A stretch of 64,000 nucleotides of DNA from Isoetes taiwanensis. Its lineage: Eukaryota; Streptophyta; Lycopodiopsida; Isoetales; Isoetaceae. The DNA lies in contig JAJEKV010000001.1 in NCBI GenBank assembly GCA_021234155.1, forward strand, positions 37,556,826-37,620,825, given 5' to 3'. A program made the position numbers and the translations under genes. A model generated the notes under the pieces. The model worked only from the letters and a program-made list of their open reading frames with translations. It was not told the DNA's origin and did no database searches. Within the stretch, counting starts at the first letter, position 1, and every line of letters starts with the position of its first letter. Positions 45,194 through 57,281 of the stretch are shown here, one piece after another.

Positions 45194-46140
45194 TGTGACG
45201 CTCCTATCATATAAATACGGGGAATTCCCCTCCCGTAGCGACTACATCACCATGGAAAGGCCCTCCGTCTAACTCGGACCACTTGGGATGGCCAAGTGTC
45301 CGTGTGATGAACACGGAGGTGTAATTCGTCCCATGTTCTCTATGGGAATCCTATACAGTGGAAGCATACATACATGTTAGCACCTAGCAATCATACGCAA
45401 ATAATATACCACAATGTAGGGTGGTCCATCCATCATCATATAAGTAACAATACAAAGACAAAATAACATAACCAATACACCATAATTGAGGCTCTACCCC
45501 GGGCTCAGACTCCAGGGGGTTGACTGACGGTCAGGGCCTCAACATAACAGCAGACGGAGATATAACATGGCATTGGCTAACATAGAACAATGGCTAGGGT
45601 AGTCCACTCTATCCGCCCCTCCTATGCACACTTTGCAGATAGGCTGAAACATGCTATGGCATGATTGTAGCGTTCCGAAGATGTAATCTCACCGGTCCGA
45701 TGAGGCAGGTTAGGGTGGCATCCCCTCCCTGGGCACAATGGATCCCTGGGTGTGCTAGAGGACACGTGCCACATCAGCAGCCCCTGCATCTGTACCCAGC
45801 TTACTCCCCTAAATCTAAAGGCCAGTTCACCATGCCCATTCGAGCCCAGGACATCCATTTAGGCACTCATCCTGTGACCCAGGAAGTGTTAGACCCATAC
45901 CCGGTCCTCTTTAGTGACCAACTATAAGCCTAGCACACTATAGGAATCATGTAGCCAAGCTAGGCAAGATCCCAATCACAACATAGCATCCACAGCCAGG
46001 TAAGCTCTTGTGCACAGGTCGCAATTACTGGGTCCTTTACATAAAAAAATTTGACCTAAAAAAGTCAAGGGTCAACGGTCAACTACTCACGGCGTGCGCC
46101 GGGAGGCCGACTGAGATTCTTAGTCGGGTGCTGGGTGCGG
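45194..46140 (-). mobile_element. LTR of element X1
   Basis: The minus-strand LTR ends in CA next to the primer-binding site (plus strand TGTGACGCTCC from 45194). Its body, for example GGGCTCAGACTCCAGGGGGT and GTCCACTCTATCCGCCCCTCC at 45500-45620, is homologous to the LTRs X2 (49466-50330) and X3 (50330-50790). The outer boundary near 46140 is approximate. Confidence 0.65.
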
Positions 46141-46572
46141 GGCATGAGTAGTGGCCCTTCTTAGCTCTTAATTTATTGTTTTCTATTACTTCTTAGTGTC
46201 TTAATAGGTCTTCCTAGCTCAGTTTCAGATTTTAAGCTTACTTAACCTATCATATTACAGTTTAGACCTATCATTCCTGGTCAACTATGGTCCACTACTC
46301 ATATTGTGCGCCAGAAGGCATTCTGGAATTTCCACAAGTGTGCTGGTACACTGCTGAATAGTTGCATCTCTAATGGTAATTTTTTTTTTTTAGGATCTAT
46401 TAGAATTAAAGCTCCTAATTACTAGATATTCCTAGCTAACTGCTATGATGGGGAAAAACAATTCTCCCATTATTCGAGGCTCTTGCTTGGAATTTCAGCA
46501 CCAAAACTAAATATCTAGGTTGTTAGTACTATTAGAAAATGGCCAGTCAACCAAGATCATTGCTCTAATACC
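46141..46572 (-). mobile_element. Leader and primer-binding site of LTR element X2
   Basis: At 46562-46572 the minus strand reads GGTATTAGAGC, a Met-tRNA primer-binding site with one change, followed by AT-rich leader running down to about 46141. The LTR that should precede it now lies beyond 49466, separated by the 2.9-kb inserted element. Confidence 0.6.
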
Positions 46573-49465
46573 CCCGGGGGTTTCACCTTTTTGTACACGT
46601 ATGACCCAAGTGCGTGACTGGATAGGGGTTTTTTCTGCTTCGAAACGTCTGTATACGGACAGCTCTTTCATACGGTCGACCACCATTCTTCCCGCAGGTG
46701 GTCGAGAAGGGGGAGTTGGGCGGGAAGGTCCGATCCGTATGCTACGTTAGGGCCTACTCCTACTCCGAATGCTCTGAAGAACCGAATGCTTTAATCTTAA
46801 GGTAAACTGCAAGAGCGTCGCTGAAGCAGAGGAGTCGCTGAAGCCTCAAACAGGTACATATTTTTGCTGGGTCTTCTTTCTTTGCATTTCGGGTTTAATC
46901 GGAAATCTATTGAGCTATCTGCAGCTTTTGGTTAACCGCTTTACCCTTTTCTGGCATTCCGGCACAGGGTTTCAATCAACAATGAAGTCAGAGTAGCTTA
47001 AGCAGAGGAGTCATGAAGCAAAGGGAGCTTCAGGTATAATCTATTCCTTCTTTCTGGGTCAGGCAGTTTGCTTTCTATCTTGCCAAAATATTGTTTTCTA
47101 TCTTATCAAAATATTGTTCTGTGGCTTCAAAGCTCTTTTTCAATGTGGCACTCAGTAAGCTCAGTTGCTTATTTTGCTGATCTTTTGCACCATGTTACAT
47201 TTGTTATCAATCATTTCGAAATGATGCTGAGCAAGCTGATTTATGGAGTGCTATGCATTTCATTTGACAAGCAAGGAGGACATTACTATCATGTACCATT
47301 AATTTGCAGACCAAAAGATTCAATCCAGGTCTGTATTAAGCAAAGCAAGACAAATGCAAGCCTTGGCATCTGTTCTAAATGCAAGCTTTGTTGAATAAGC
47401 ACCCAGCTTCTAGCACTAAAGGAAGTAGACGTACGTTGTTTGGAAAGAGCAATACAAGTAATAATATTGGAGCAAGGAGCAGCATGATGGATAAGATAGC
47501 AAGCTTGGATAATTGTAGTGGAAATGACGCATCTCTCAATCAGGTTTTTCCTTGTTTTAATGCAGTTAATGAGGCACTACATGATATGCTTTAAGCTAGT
47601 GTTACAGTAAGATGCAGGTGGTCTCTTTTTTTCCCACTATTTGCCTTCTATTCTAACTAATGTACAGTGGCATTGCCCATGGGGCATATCCAGTTAACAG
47701 TAAGTCACATCATTTGCAAAAATCGTGATCAAATGAGGAAGTTATACTAGCATAATTTACCATTATGAAACAGGAAGTATTTGCTACTCTTATATTACTT
47801 CATTTAAAATTGTTATCATGTTGCACGTTCAATAATAATCTCTGATTCATTACCTTTTGTTAAGGTTGATGGGCGATAAGCCATGAAATTCCTTTGCTTA
47901 CCTATTGGCCAGCACATTGTTACCCTCATTAGGCTAATATTTGTGTTCTTGGCTGCAGGTAACCGGAGTTTCTTCTACCTACTTTGTTTTATCATGTCTT
48001 TGATAAGAAAGTTAGCACGAAACATTCTAAGGATTACATCCCCAGCTAAATAGAGTACTCTAAGAGCGTTTTCTCGTTCAACAATGACAGTTTTCAAGAA
48101 GAAGACATCATTTTCGAACTTTCCAGGTTGTATAAAATTTTCAACCTTGTCTGCAGTAAATTAAACATAAGGCAGCACAAAGGCATATACTGTGATTTTA
48201 GCATTATTTGCCTCTACTATGTAAAGATGTTCGTTGAATACTGCTACATTACCTCTGTTTTTCCAAGTTATCTTTCGTTTGAAATTCTTCCAAGAAGGCT
48301 TTTCTCTGAGCATGAACAAGTCCAGCTTATCTAAACGCAAAATTTGCGTTTTTAGCAGGCTTGTATATTGTGGAAAATTGTCTGCAATATGTCATATAGC
48401 TGTATTTGTGGTGCTCAGCTGCCCTCTGAAATGGTGGTGTTGAAAATAACGATGTGCTGATCCATACATGTGTTCTAGTTCTTAATATCTTTGTCGTCCA
48501 AAAAATAAAGGGTAGATAAGCTGCTGTAAAAATACAGTTCTGGATTTAAGATGTAGTGCATATTAGGCTCTGTTTCACATTGAGCATGTAAACCTCATCT
48601 TAGAGGCCTCTGCCATAAGAAAAGTTTCTCAAGTATATATGGAAAATGTATTTGAAAGGAGCTTATAGGATATTTGATTTTGCACTTTACATAAGCATGT
48701 CCTTAAAAAAGACTTCCTATTTTGGTTTTAAAACCTTTGTGTTTGTTTCAAAAAAATACTTTCTATTTTGGTTTTAAAACCTTTGTGCACTATTGAACAA
48801 GATATGATTTAACACTATACTATGATAGTGGATATCATTGAACTGTTATCTTTGAGAATCTAGGACCATGATACATCCAGTCTATTTGAATGCTTGTGAA
48901 CAGGACAATGTATGAGGTAATGGTGATAGATAATGTGTGCTCGATGGTGAAAGCATTTGGCTTTTTGATAAAATGATTGAACACTTTCACAACTGCTTAG
49001 TTAAGTTCTATGCACTCGAATGCTTGAAAAACATTGTAACATTTATGATTGAACTTATGCATTTTATAGACTTAGGCTTAGGCTCTTAATATTACTCGAA
49101 TCGGCTTGCATTTGTCTTGCTTTGCAAAGGCTCCTTAGAATTACCCTTGTAATGTCGCATGCATGTAAGAACCCCAAGGGAATGCGAGACCGAGATGCGA
49201 GAAATGTCAATTAAAAACATTTTGAAATTTTATTTATTCTGTACATAGGGGTAAGGTGCACAAGCACAAACTCAAGTACAAGATCGGGTAGGGGTATGTA
49301 AAAATTAGGATAGTCCGAAAGTACATCTACGGAAAGGGGCTTGGAAACTGGCTTTTCCTATTTACGTATGTAGGGGTTTTCCACCTCCAAAAAGTCGTAT
49401 ACAGGGGTTTTCTCTGGACCCCTTGCACGCAGATGTGGTATCCCCATATGCCTAGGTGAAACCCC
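46573..49465 (+). mobile_element. 2.9-kb non-autonomous hAT-like element, copy 1
   Basis: Starts CCCGGGGGTTTCACCT and ends with the inverse AGGTGAAACCCC at 49465. The whole sequence is present again, inverted, at 52021-54923, with scattered substitutions. Shared landmarks: GGTCGACCACC...GGTGGTCGAG near 46676-46704, TCTCGTTCAACAATGACAG near 48075, and TTACGTATGTAGGGGTTTTC near 49360. AGGGGTTTT words recur near both ends as subterminal repeats. Exon-like patches exist (for example ASSTKGSRRTLFGKSNTSNN at 47403-47462) but no transposase. It sits between the LTR and the primer-binding site of element X2. No target duplication is visible at the right end, so that flank may have been altered. Confidence 0.75.
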
Positions 49466-50330
<865 letters not shown>

Positions 50331-50790
50331 TTTTCAGCCTATCTGCAAAGACGCAAAGGAGGTGTGGATGGAGTGGACTACCCAACGGCCATGTTCTTAT
50401 GCCAGCCAAATCCATTTGCCATGAATTCTGTCTGCATTGACTTTTGAAGACCCCAAGCTACCAGTCGATCCCCACGAGTCTGAGCCTGGGTAGGATTTCT
50501 CCTTCTTGATGTTGTTATTGTTGTTGCTGTTGCTGCTGCTGTATCTGCTAGGATATGATGTTGTTATGGTGATCCCACCCTTCGAGGTGGTTATGTATTC
50601 GGCAGCTGGGTAAATCCCGAGGGAGACAAGACAAATGTCTATTCTTCCCCGTTGGGTTCTTGTTCACCATAAAGAGCCCGATGATAGGTAGACGACCTCG
50701 TATTTGCGGGCTTGTGCTAACAGGAGGGATGAACTCCAGTTCTATACATGCGGGTCATCCTATACAAACAAGGGACATCACATCTTTAGA
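50331..50790 (+). mobile_element. LTR X3, inverted relative to X2
   Basis: The same LTR family on the plus strand: TTCAGCCTATCTGCAAAG, GATGGAGTGGACTACCCAAC, GAGTCTGAGCCTGGGTAGGA and GATAGGTAGACGACCTCGT are the complements of X2 (and X1) words in reverse order. X2 and X3 are joined head to head, so 49480-50790 is a long imperfect palindrome. Confidence 0.7.
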
Positions 50791-50899
50791 GAGCTGCTCT
50801 ATTAGAAGGTGGTAAATATAGGAGACACTTACCTACACAATGACCATAGATCCACGACACCTCAAAAGCCTATTGGAAGGAGAATAGCCATTTGATTCA

Positions 50900-51275
50900 A
50901 GTACAATGTGCAGGAACAGAGGTGCGTAGAGGTACAAAACAATGAGGATCATAATCGTCTAAAGCAGTGTCTAGACACGTGCTTCTTAGGTAAGCTTTGG
51001 GATGTCAGGGCTTTAGAGCTGGTAAAGAAAACTATAAAAACCAAATTAATCCCATGCTTGCCAGCAGTTCACATAGTATATGTTAACACATTTGCTCATG
51101 AAGAAGCACAGAATGATTGTGCCCATTCTCTCAGGTGCATATCGTCTCAAAATTGAGACAGACAGATGGGTCCAGGAAGAGCGAGAAGACATGATTTGCC
51201 AATGTGGCCAACTGGGATTGATTGAAGATGAGTACCACACTCTTTAAAACTGTCCAGCATTTGGACCTATCAGGA
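50900..51275 (+). mobile_element. LINE C-terminal fragment, plus strand
   Basis: Plus-strand words LDTCFLGKLWDVRALELVKK match the ends of copies B and C. Further on, GAYRLKIETDRWVQEERED then ICQCGQLGLIEDEYHTL, a stop, and NCPAFGPIRT form the cysteine/histidine-rich C-terminal motif of many LINE proteins. Both ends are truncated. Confidence 0.75.
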
Positions 51276-51530
51276 CATGATATGCCGGGTTAAATACACC
51301 TAACCTTGCCTGGATTAAAAAAGCCCCATCCCAAAGGGTTTTCGGGGGAAAAACTATGGCAACAATAAGGATGCTGTGAAACTGCACATGTACAAAATAT
51401 ACAAAACACATTACCACGCATCAAAAGATGCATGTCAAGTGATTGATGCTGGACATAACTGATCCCACATGTCCATGACCTCCTGGAGATATGATGCCAG
51501 CGATCGTACTGAAGTCGTGCCCAATATCAT
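51276..51530 (-). mobile_element. LINE 3'-end fragment, minus strand
   Basis: Matches the 3' untranslated end of copy C (32700-32900) in the same orientation, including the stem-loop region GGGTTTTCGGGGGAAAAAC (51336) and CATGACCTCCTGGAGATATG (51475). It faces the plus-strand fragment on its left. Confidence 0.75.
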
Positions 51531-51539
51531 ATGTAAGTT

Positions 51540-52020
51540 CTTGACCGCTGCAAAGGCAAACACTGATTGTGAAAAGCAAGAAGTCCCCGTTAATGCAGCT
51601 AATGGAGCTCATGTAACTATAGCAGGTAAACCAGTTATTCCAATTATGCAGTATATTTCATTGCATGGATAAAGTCATCAAGAGATATCAGGTTGCAGCG
51701 TTGTTAGACTTGCGTCAGTAGAGGCCAGGTCCAAACAGGAGGAAGTCGTTGCCCAAAGAAATTGCTGTCGCACTTCGTGAATTCCACGACCTTTTTCCGG
51801 ATGAGATTCAAAAATTACCACCTTTCCGGGGCGTGGGATGTGAAATCACATTGGAACCTGGTACTAAGCCTACCAGTAAGGCTTCGTATCGAATGAGTAC
51901 ACCGAAATTGGCAGAACTTAAGAAGTAGTTGCAAGAGCTTCTTAAGTTGGGATTCATTCGGCCAAGTGTATCACCTTTTAGTGCCCCTATCTTGTTTGTG
52001 AAGAAAAAGGATGGTACCTT
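51540..52020 (+). pseudogene. Ty3/gypsy RT, N-terminal part
   Basis: Plus-strand pol sequence: ALREFHDLFPDEIQKLPPFR (51768), CEITLEPGTKPTSKASYRMS (51840), then [20 protein letters not shown] and [10 protein letters not shown] ending at the insertion point 52020. These are the standard first blocks of gypsy reverse transcriptase. One in-frame stop separates LAELKK from LQELL. The protein resumes at 54924 after the 2.9-kb element. Confidence 0.88.
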
Positions 52021-54923
52021 TCCGGGGGTTTCACCTAGGCATATGGGGATACCACATCTGTGTGCAAGGGGTCCAGAGAAAACCCCTGTATATGACTTTT
52101 TGGAGGTGGAAAACCCCTACATACGTAAATAGGAAAAGCCAGTTTCCAAGCCCCTTTCCGTAGATGTACTTTCGAACTATCCTAATTTTTACATACCCCT
52201 ACCCGATCTTGTACTTGAGTTTGTACTTGTGCACCTTACCCCTATGTACAGAATAAATAAAATCTCAAAATGTTTTTAATTGACATTTCTCGCATCTCGG
52301 TCTCGCATTTCCCTAGGGTTCTTACATGCATGCGACATTACAAGGGTAATTCTAAGGAGCCTTTGCAAAGCAAGACAAATGCAAGCCGATTCAAGTAATA
52401 TTAAGCATATGGACTATAAGCCTAAGCCTAAGTCTATAAAATGCATAAGTTCAATTTTTTCAAGCATTCGAGTGCATAGAACTTAACTAAGCAGTTGTGA
52501 AAATCATATTATCAAAAAGCCAAATGCTTTCACCATTGAGCACACATTATCTATCACCATTACCTCATACATTGTCCTGTTCACAAGCATTCAAATAGAC
52601 TGGATGTATCATGGTCCTAGATTCTCAAAGACAACAGTTCAATGATATCCACTATCATAGTATAGTGTTAAATCCTATCTTGTTCAATAGTGCACAAAGG
52701 TTTTAAAACCAAAATAGAAAGTATTTTTTTGGAACAAACACAAAGGTTTTAAAACCAAAATAGGAAGTCTTTTTTAAGGACATGCTTATGTAGAGTGCAA
52801 AATCAAATATCCTATAAGCTCCTTTCAAACACATTTTCCATATATACTTGAGAAACTTTTCTTATGGCGAGGGAGGCCTCTAAGATGAGGGTTTTACATG
52901 CTCGATTAATGTGAAATGAGCCTAATATGCACTACATCTTAAATCTAGAAGCGTATTTTTTACAGTGACTTATCCACCCTTTATTTTTTGGACGACAAAG
53001 ATATTAAGAACTAGAACATATGTATGGATCAAAGACAGCGTTATTTTCAACAACACCATTTCAGAGGAGGGTGAAAGCACCACAAATACAGCTATATGAC
53101 ATATTGCGGACAATTTTCCACAATATACAAACTGTTTAAAAGGCAAACTTTGCGTTTAGATAATTTGGACTTGTTCATGCTCGAGAGAAAAGCCTTCTTG
53201 GAAGAATTTCAAAAGAAAGATAACTTGGAAAAACAGAGGTAATGTAGCGGTATTCAACGAACATCTTTACATAGTAGAGGCAAATAATGCTAAAATCACG
53301 ATTATATGCCTTTGTCTTTGCCTTATGTTTAATTTCTATCGGAGACAAGGTTGAAAATTTTATACAACCTGGAAAGTTCGAAAATGATGTCTTCTTCTTG
53401 AAAACTGTCATTGTTGAACGAGAAAACGCTCTTAGAGTACTCTATTTAGCTGGGGATGTAATCCTTGGAATGCTCCGTGCTAACTTTCTTATCAAAGACA
53501 TGATAAAACAAAGTAGGTAGAAGAAACTCCTGTTTACCCCGCAGCCCAAGAACACAAATATTAGCCTAATGAGGGTAACAATGTGCTGGCCAATAGGTAA
53601 GCAAAGGAATTTCATGGCTTATCGCCCATCAACCTTAACAAAAGGTAATGAATCAGAGATTATTATTGAACGTGCAACATGATAACAATTTTAAATGAAG
53701 TAATATAAGAGTAGCAAATACTTCCTGTTTCATAATGGTAAATTATGCTAGTATAACTTCCTCATTTGATCACGATTTTTGCAAATGATGTGACTTATCG
53801 TTGCTTGGATATGCCCCATGGGCAGTGCCACTGTACATTAGTTAGAATAGAAGGCAAATAGTGGGAAAAAAAAGAGACCACCTGCATCTTACTATAACAC
53901 TAGCTTAAAGCATATCATGTAGTACCTCATTAACTGCATTAAAACAAGGAAAAACCCGATTGAGAGATCGTCATTTCCATCACAATTATCCAAGCTTGCT
54001 ATCTTATCCATCATCTTTGCTCCTTGCTCCAATATTATTACTTGTATTGCTCTTTCCAAACAACGTCACGTCTACTTGCTTTAGTGCTAGAAGTTGGGTG
54101 CTTATTCAACAAAGCTTGCATTTAAAACAGATGCCAAGGCTTGCATTTGTCTTTCTTTGCTTATCTACGACACTGGATTGAAGCTTTTGGTCCGCAAATT
54201 AATGGTACATGATAGTAATGTCCTCCTTGCTTGTCAAATGAAATGCATAGCACTCCATAAATCAGCTTCCTCGGCATCATTTGAAATGATTGATAACAAA
54301 TGTAACATGGTGCAAAAGATCAAACAAAATAAGCAACCGAGCTTCTTGAGTGCCACATTGAAAAGAGCTTTGAAGCCACGAGAACAATATTTTGGTAAGA
54401 TAGAAAACAATATTTTGGCAAGATAGAAAGCAAACCGCACGACCTTAAAGAAGGAATAGATTATACCAAGCTCCCTTTGCTTCATGACTCCTCCGCTTAA
54501 GGTACTCGACTTCATTGTTGATTGAAACCCCAATGCGGAATGCGGAAAAGGGTAAAGCGGTTAATTAAAAGCTGCAGATAGCTCAATAGATTTTCGATTA
54601 AACCCAAAATGCAAAGAAAGAAGACCCAGCAAAAATATTTACCTGTTTGAGGCTTCACCGACTCCTCTGCTTCAGCGACGCACTTGCAGTTTACCGTAAG
54701 ATTAAAGCATTCGGTTCTTCAGAGCATTCGGAGTAGGAGTAGGCCCTAACGTAGCATACGGATCGGACCTTCCCGCCCAACTCCCCCTTCTCGACCACCT
54801 GCGGGAAGGATGGTGGTCGACCGTATGAAAGACCAGTCCGTATACGGACGTTTCGAAGCAGAAAAAACCCCTATCTAGTCACGCACTTGGGTCATACGTG
54901 TACAAAAAGATGAAACCCCCAGG
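52021..54923 (-). mobile_element. 2.9-kb non-autonomous hAT-like element, copy 2
   Basis: Inverse copy of 46573-49465, 2,903 bp. It interrupts a gypsy RT reading frame between DGT and the following MCIDNRQL. The 8-bp sequence GGTACCTT is present on both sides (52013-52020 and 54924-54931), an exact target-site duplication. Ends: TCCGGGGGTTTCACC on the left, GATGAAACCCCCAGG on the right; GGGGGTTTCA is the inverted core. An 8-bp duplication with short G-rich ends fits the hAT superfamily best. It has no transposase. The exact duplication and the clean interruption make this the reference copy for defining the element. Confidence 0.85.
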
Positions 54924-55442
54924 GGTACCTTGTGAATGTGCATTGATAACAGGCAATTGGTTAAGCACACAATTAAGAATTGGTATGCTCTGCCACGCGC
55001 CGATGACTTGATGGATCAATTGCAAGGGGCCAAGTACTTCACAAAGATTGATCTTCGCTCAGGATATCACTAGATAAGAATTAAAGAGGATGACATCCAT
55101 AAGTCCACCTTTTAGACACGCTGTGGGCTATGAGTCTACTGTTATGCCTTTTGGGCTAACTAATGCCCTTACTACATTCATGAGGTTGATGATGTGATGA
55201 CCATACAGATATTTCGTATCATACGAACATTATACTCGGCGTAGGTTCATGACAGATGAACGATGTCTTTCGCGAATATCTTAATGACTTTGTCATCATT
55301 TTCTTTGATGATATTTATAGCAAAACCTTGGAAAACCATGAGCGTCAGCTTTTGTTGGCCCTGCAAAAATTGAGACGCCATCAACTTTATGCCAAGTTTT
55401 CCAAGTGCAGGTTTCTGACCACCAAGGTTGATTATTTGGGAT
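54924..55442 (+). pseudogene. Ty3/gypsy RT, central part
   Basis: Continues the [42 protein letters not shown] then a stop and IRIKEDDIHKSTF. After a ~60-bp insertion near 55197-55255 come MNDVFREYLNDFVIIFFDDI (catalytic box FFDD at 55301-55312 instead of the usual YLDD/YIDD) and LRRHQLYAKFSKCRFL. It ends abruptly at 55442, where Copia sequence on the other strand begins. RNase H and integrase are missing. Confidence 0.88.
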
Positions 55443-55445
55443 CAT

Positions 55446-55936
55446 TCAACTTGAATGTGTGTTTTCCAGTTGTTTTTTCTCCCTTTCTGTTTTTGGACAC
55501 ATATGAGCAGAGATCTTGTGTCCTGGAACTAAGGGTGTCTGTGCTATATTGCAGTCACTCATGTTAAATTTCTTCAACATATTTAAAATATGAGTTGGCT
55601 GGCTCAAGGTCAGCAGCTTGTTTTTTCTGTCTCTACAAACTTCAATACCAAGAAATCTCTTAAGCTCACCCAAATCTGTCATTTGGAAACGTTTGTTGAG
55701 CAATTGTTTACAATGGACCAAGATGCCTTTGTCATTTGCAACCATGATATTATCATCAACATATAGAGCTATAATACACCAATTCTTCCCATCCTTATAC
55801 CTGTACAAATTTCCATCATATTTCAGCTTCTCAAACTCTTGCTCTAAAAGGTAATTGTCCATGCATTTGTACCATTCTCGTGGTGCTTGTCTCAACCCAT
55901 AGACTGCCCTATTTAATTTCCAAACTTTACCTTCTT
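55446..55936 (-). pseudogene. Copia RT palm region, truncated
   Basis: Starts EEGKVWKLNRAVYGLRQAPR and carries the catalytic YVDDNI box (CIIALYVDDNIMVANDKG), LGELKRFLGIEV and TLSQPTHILNMLKKF. It stops where RNase H should start. Confidence 0.9.
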
Positions 55937-55937
55937 C

Positions 55938-57281
55938 TTACTCAAATCCATGTGCAGGCTTTAAATATATCTCTTCTTCCAACTTTGCATTAAGAAATGT
56001 AGTATTTACATCCATATGATGAATTTCCATGTCACATGAGTTGGCAATGGCTAGCAACATTCTCAAACTATTAATCTTGACTAGTGTAGAGAATGTTTCA
56101 TCAAAATCTAACCCTTTCTTCTGAGTAAATCCTTGTGCTACAAGCCTTGCCTTGAATTTCTTTGTCAATCCATCAATGCCCTGCTTTATCCTAAAAATCC
56201 ATTTATTGCCAACAACATTTTTACCTGGTGGTTTATCAACTACAGTATAGGTTTCTGTCCTTTTGAAGGATAGCATCTCGTCCTCCATAGCTTTTTTCCA
56301 GTTTGCAGAATCCTTACTGTTAATAGCTTCTTCAAAATTATTTGGCAACTTATCAGTTTCCAACACAAGAATATCAAATACAAAATGAATTTCACCTTTG
56401 CTGCCATGATGCCTCTTACTTCTACCTGCTTCAGTTCTGCCATGTATTTTTAGTTCAACCTTGCTTTCATCAGCCAATATCTGAGCCTCAGTTCTTCTGG
56501 CTTTTCTTTTTGGCTTTTCTAAAGGTTCAACCTGCCCAGGCTCTGCTGTCTCATCTTCAGATACTGCAGGTTCTATTATAGGTTCAATTAGCACAGGCTC
56601 TGCTGCCTCTGCTTCAGATAATGTAGGTTCTATTGTAGGTTCAAACTCTGACAGACTTTGTGTGTCTTGTACCTCAATTTTATCATCATCTCCATCTTCA
56701 CTATCACTGTCAATGGCATTACTTGTATCCTGCATTTTTGTTTCAGTCTGAGCAGTATGCTCAACTATTTCTTTTACAACAGAGTTAGCTTGATCAGTCT
56801 TAAATACATATTCATCATTAACATTTGGAATAGCTCGATAAAACTTGTTTTCATTGAACACTACATCTCTACTGATCAAGATTTTTCTATGAGTAGGATC
56901 ATACAACCTGTAGGCCTTTGAATGTAGATCATAACCTACCATATATGCAATATATGCACGGTCATCAAGTTTTTTTCTAATTTCTTCAGGAGTATGAACA
57001 AAACTCAAACAACCAAATGACTTTAAATTTTCATGGATAGGAGTATTTCCTGACCACAACATCTCAGGAATTGTACCTTTTTTACTTACAGATGGCAACA
57101 TGTTTTGAACATGCACTGCTGTCTTCAAAGCCTCACTCCATAAAACATTTGGCAGACCTTAGTATTTTAGCATAGATCGAACAGCATTTAGCAAGGTCCT
57201 GTTTTTCCTTTCAGCTACTCCATTTTGCTGAGGAGAATACCTGCAAGTCAACTGTCTTTTAATGCCACGGTTAGCACAAAA
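55938..57281 (-). pseudogene. Copia integrase C-terminus and RT start
   Basis: Continues after the stop: YSPQQNGVAERKNRTLLNAV, a TAA, then GLPNVLWSEALKTAVHVQNM, an acidic/proline-rich spacer, and the RVT_2 start NWKKAMEDEMLSFKRTETYT, VVGNKWIFRIKQ, KARLVAQGFTQKKGLDFDET, MDVNTTFLNAKLEEEIYLKP. The frame ends after AHGFE with a stop. Composition and spacing are normal for Copia. Confidence 0.9.
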
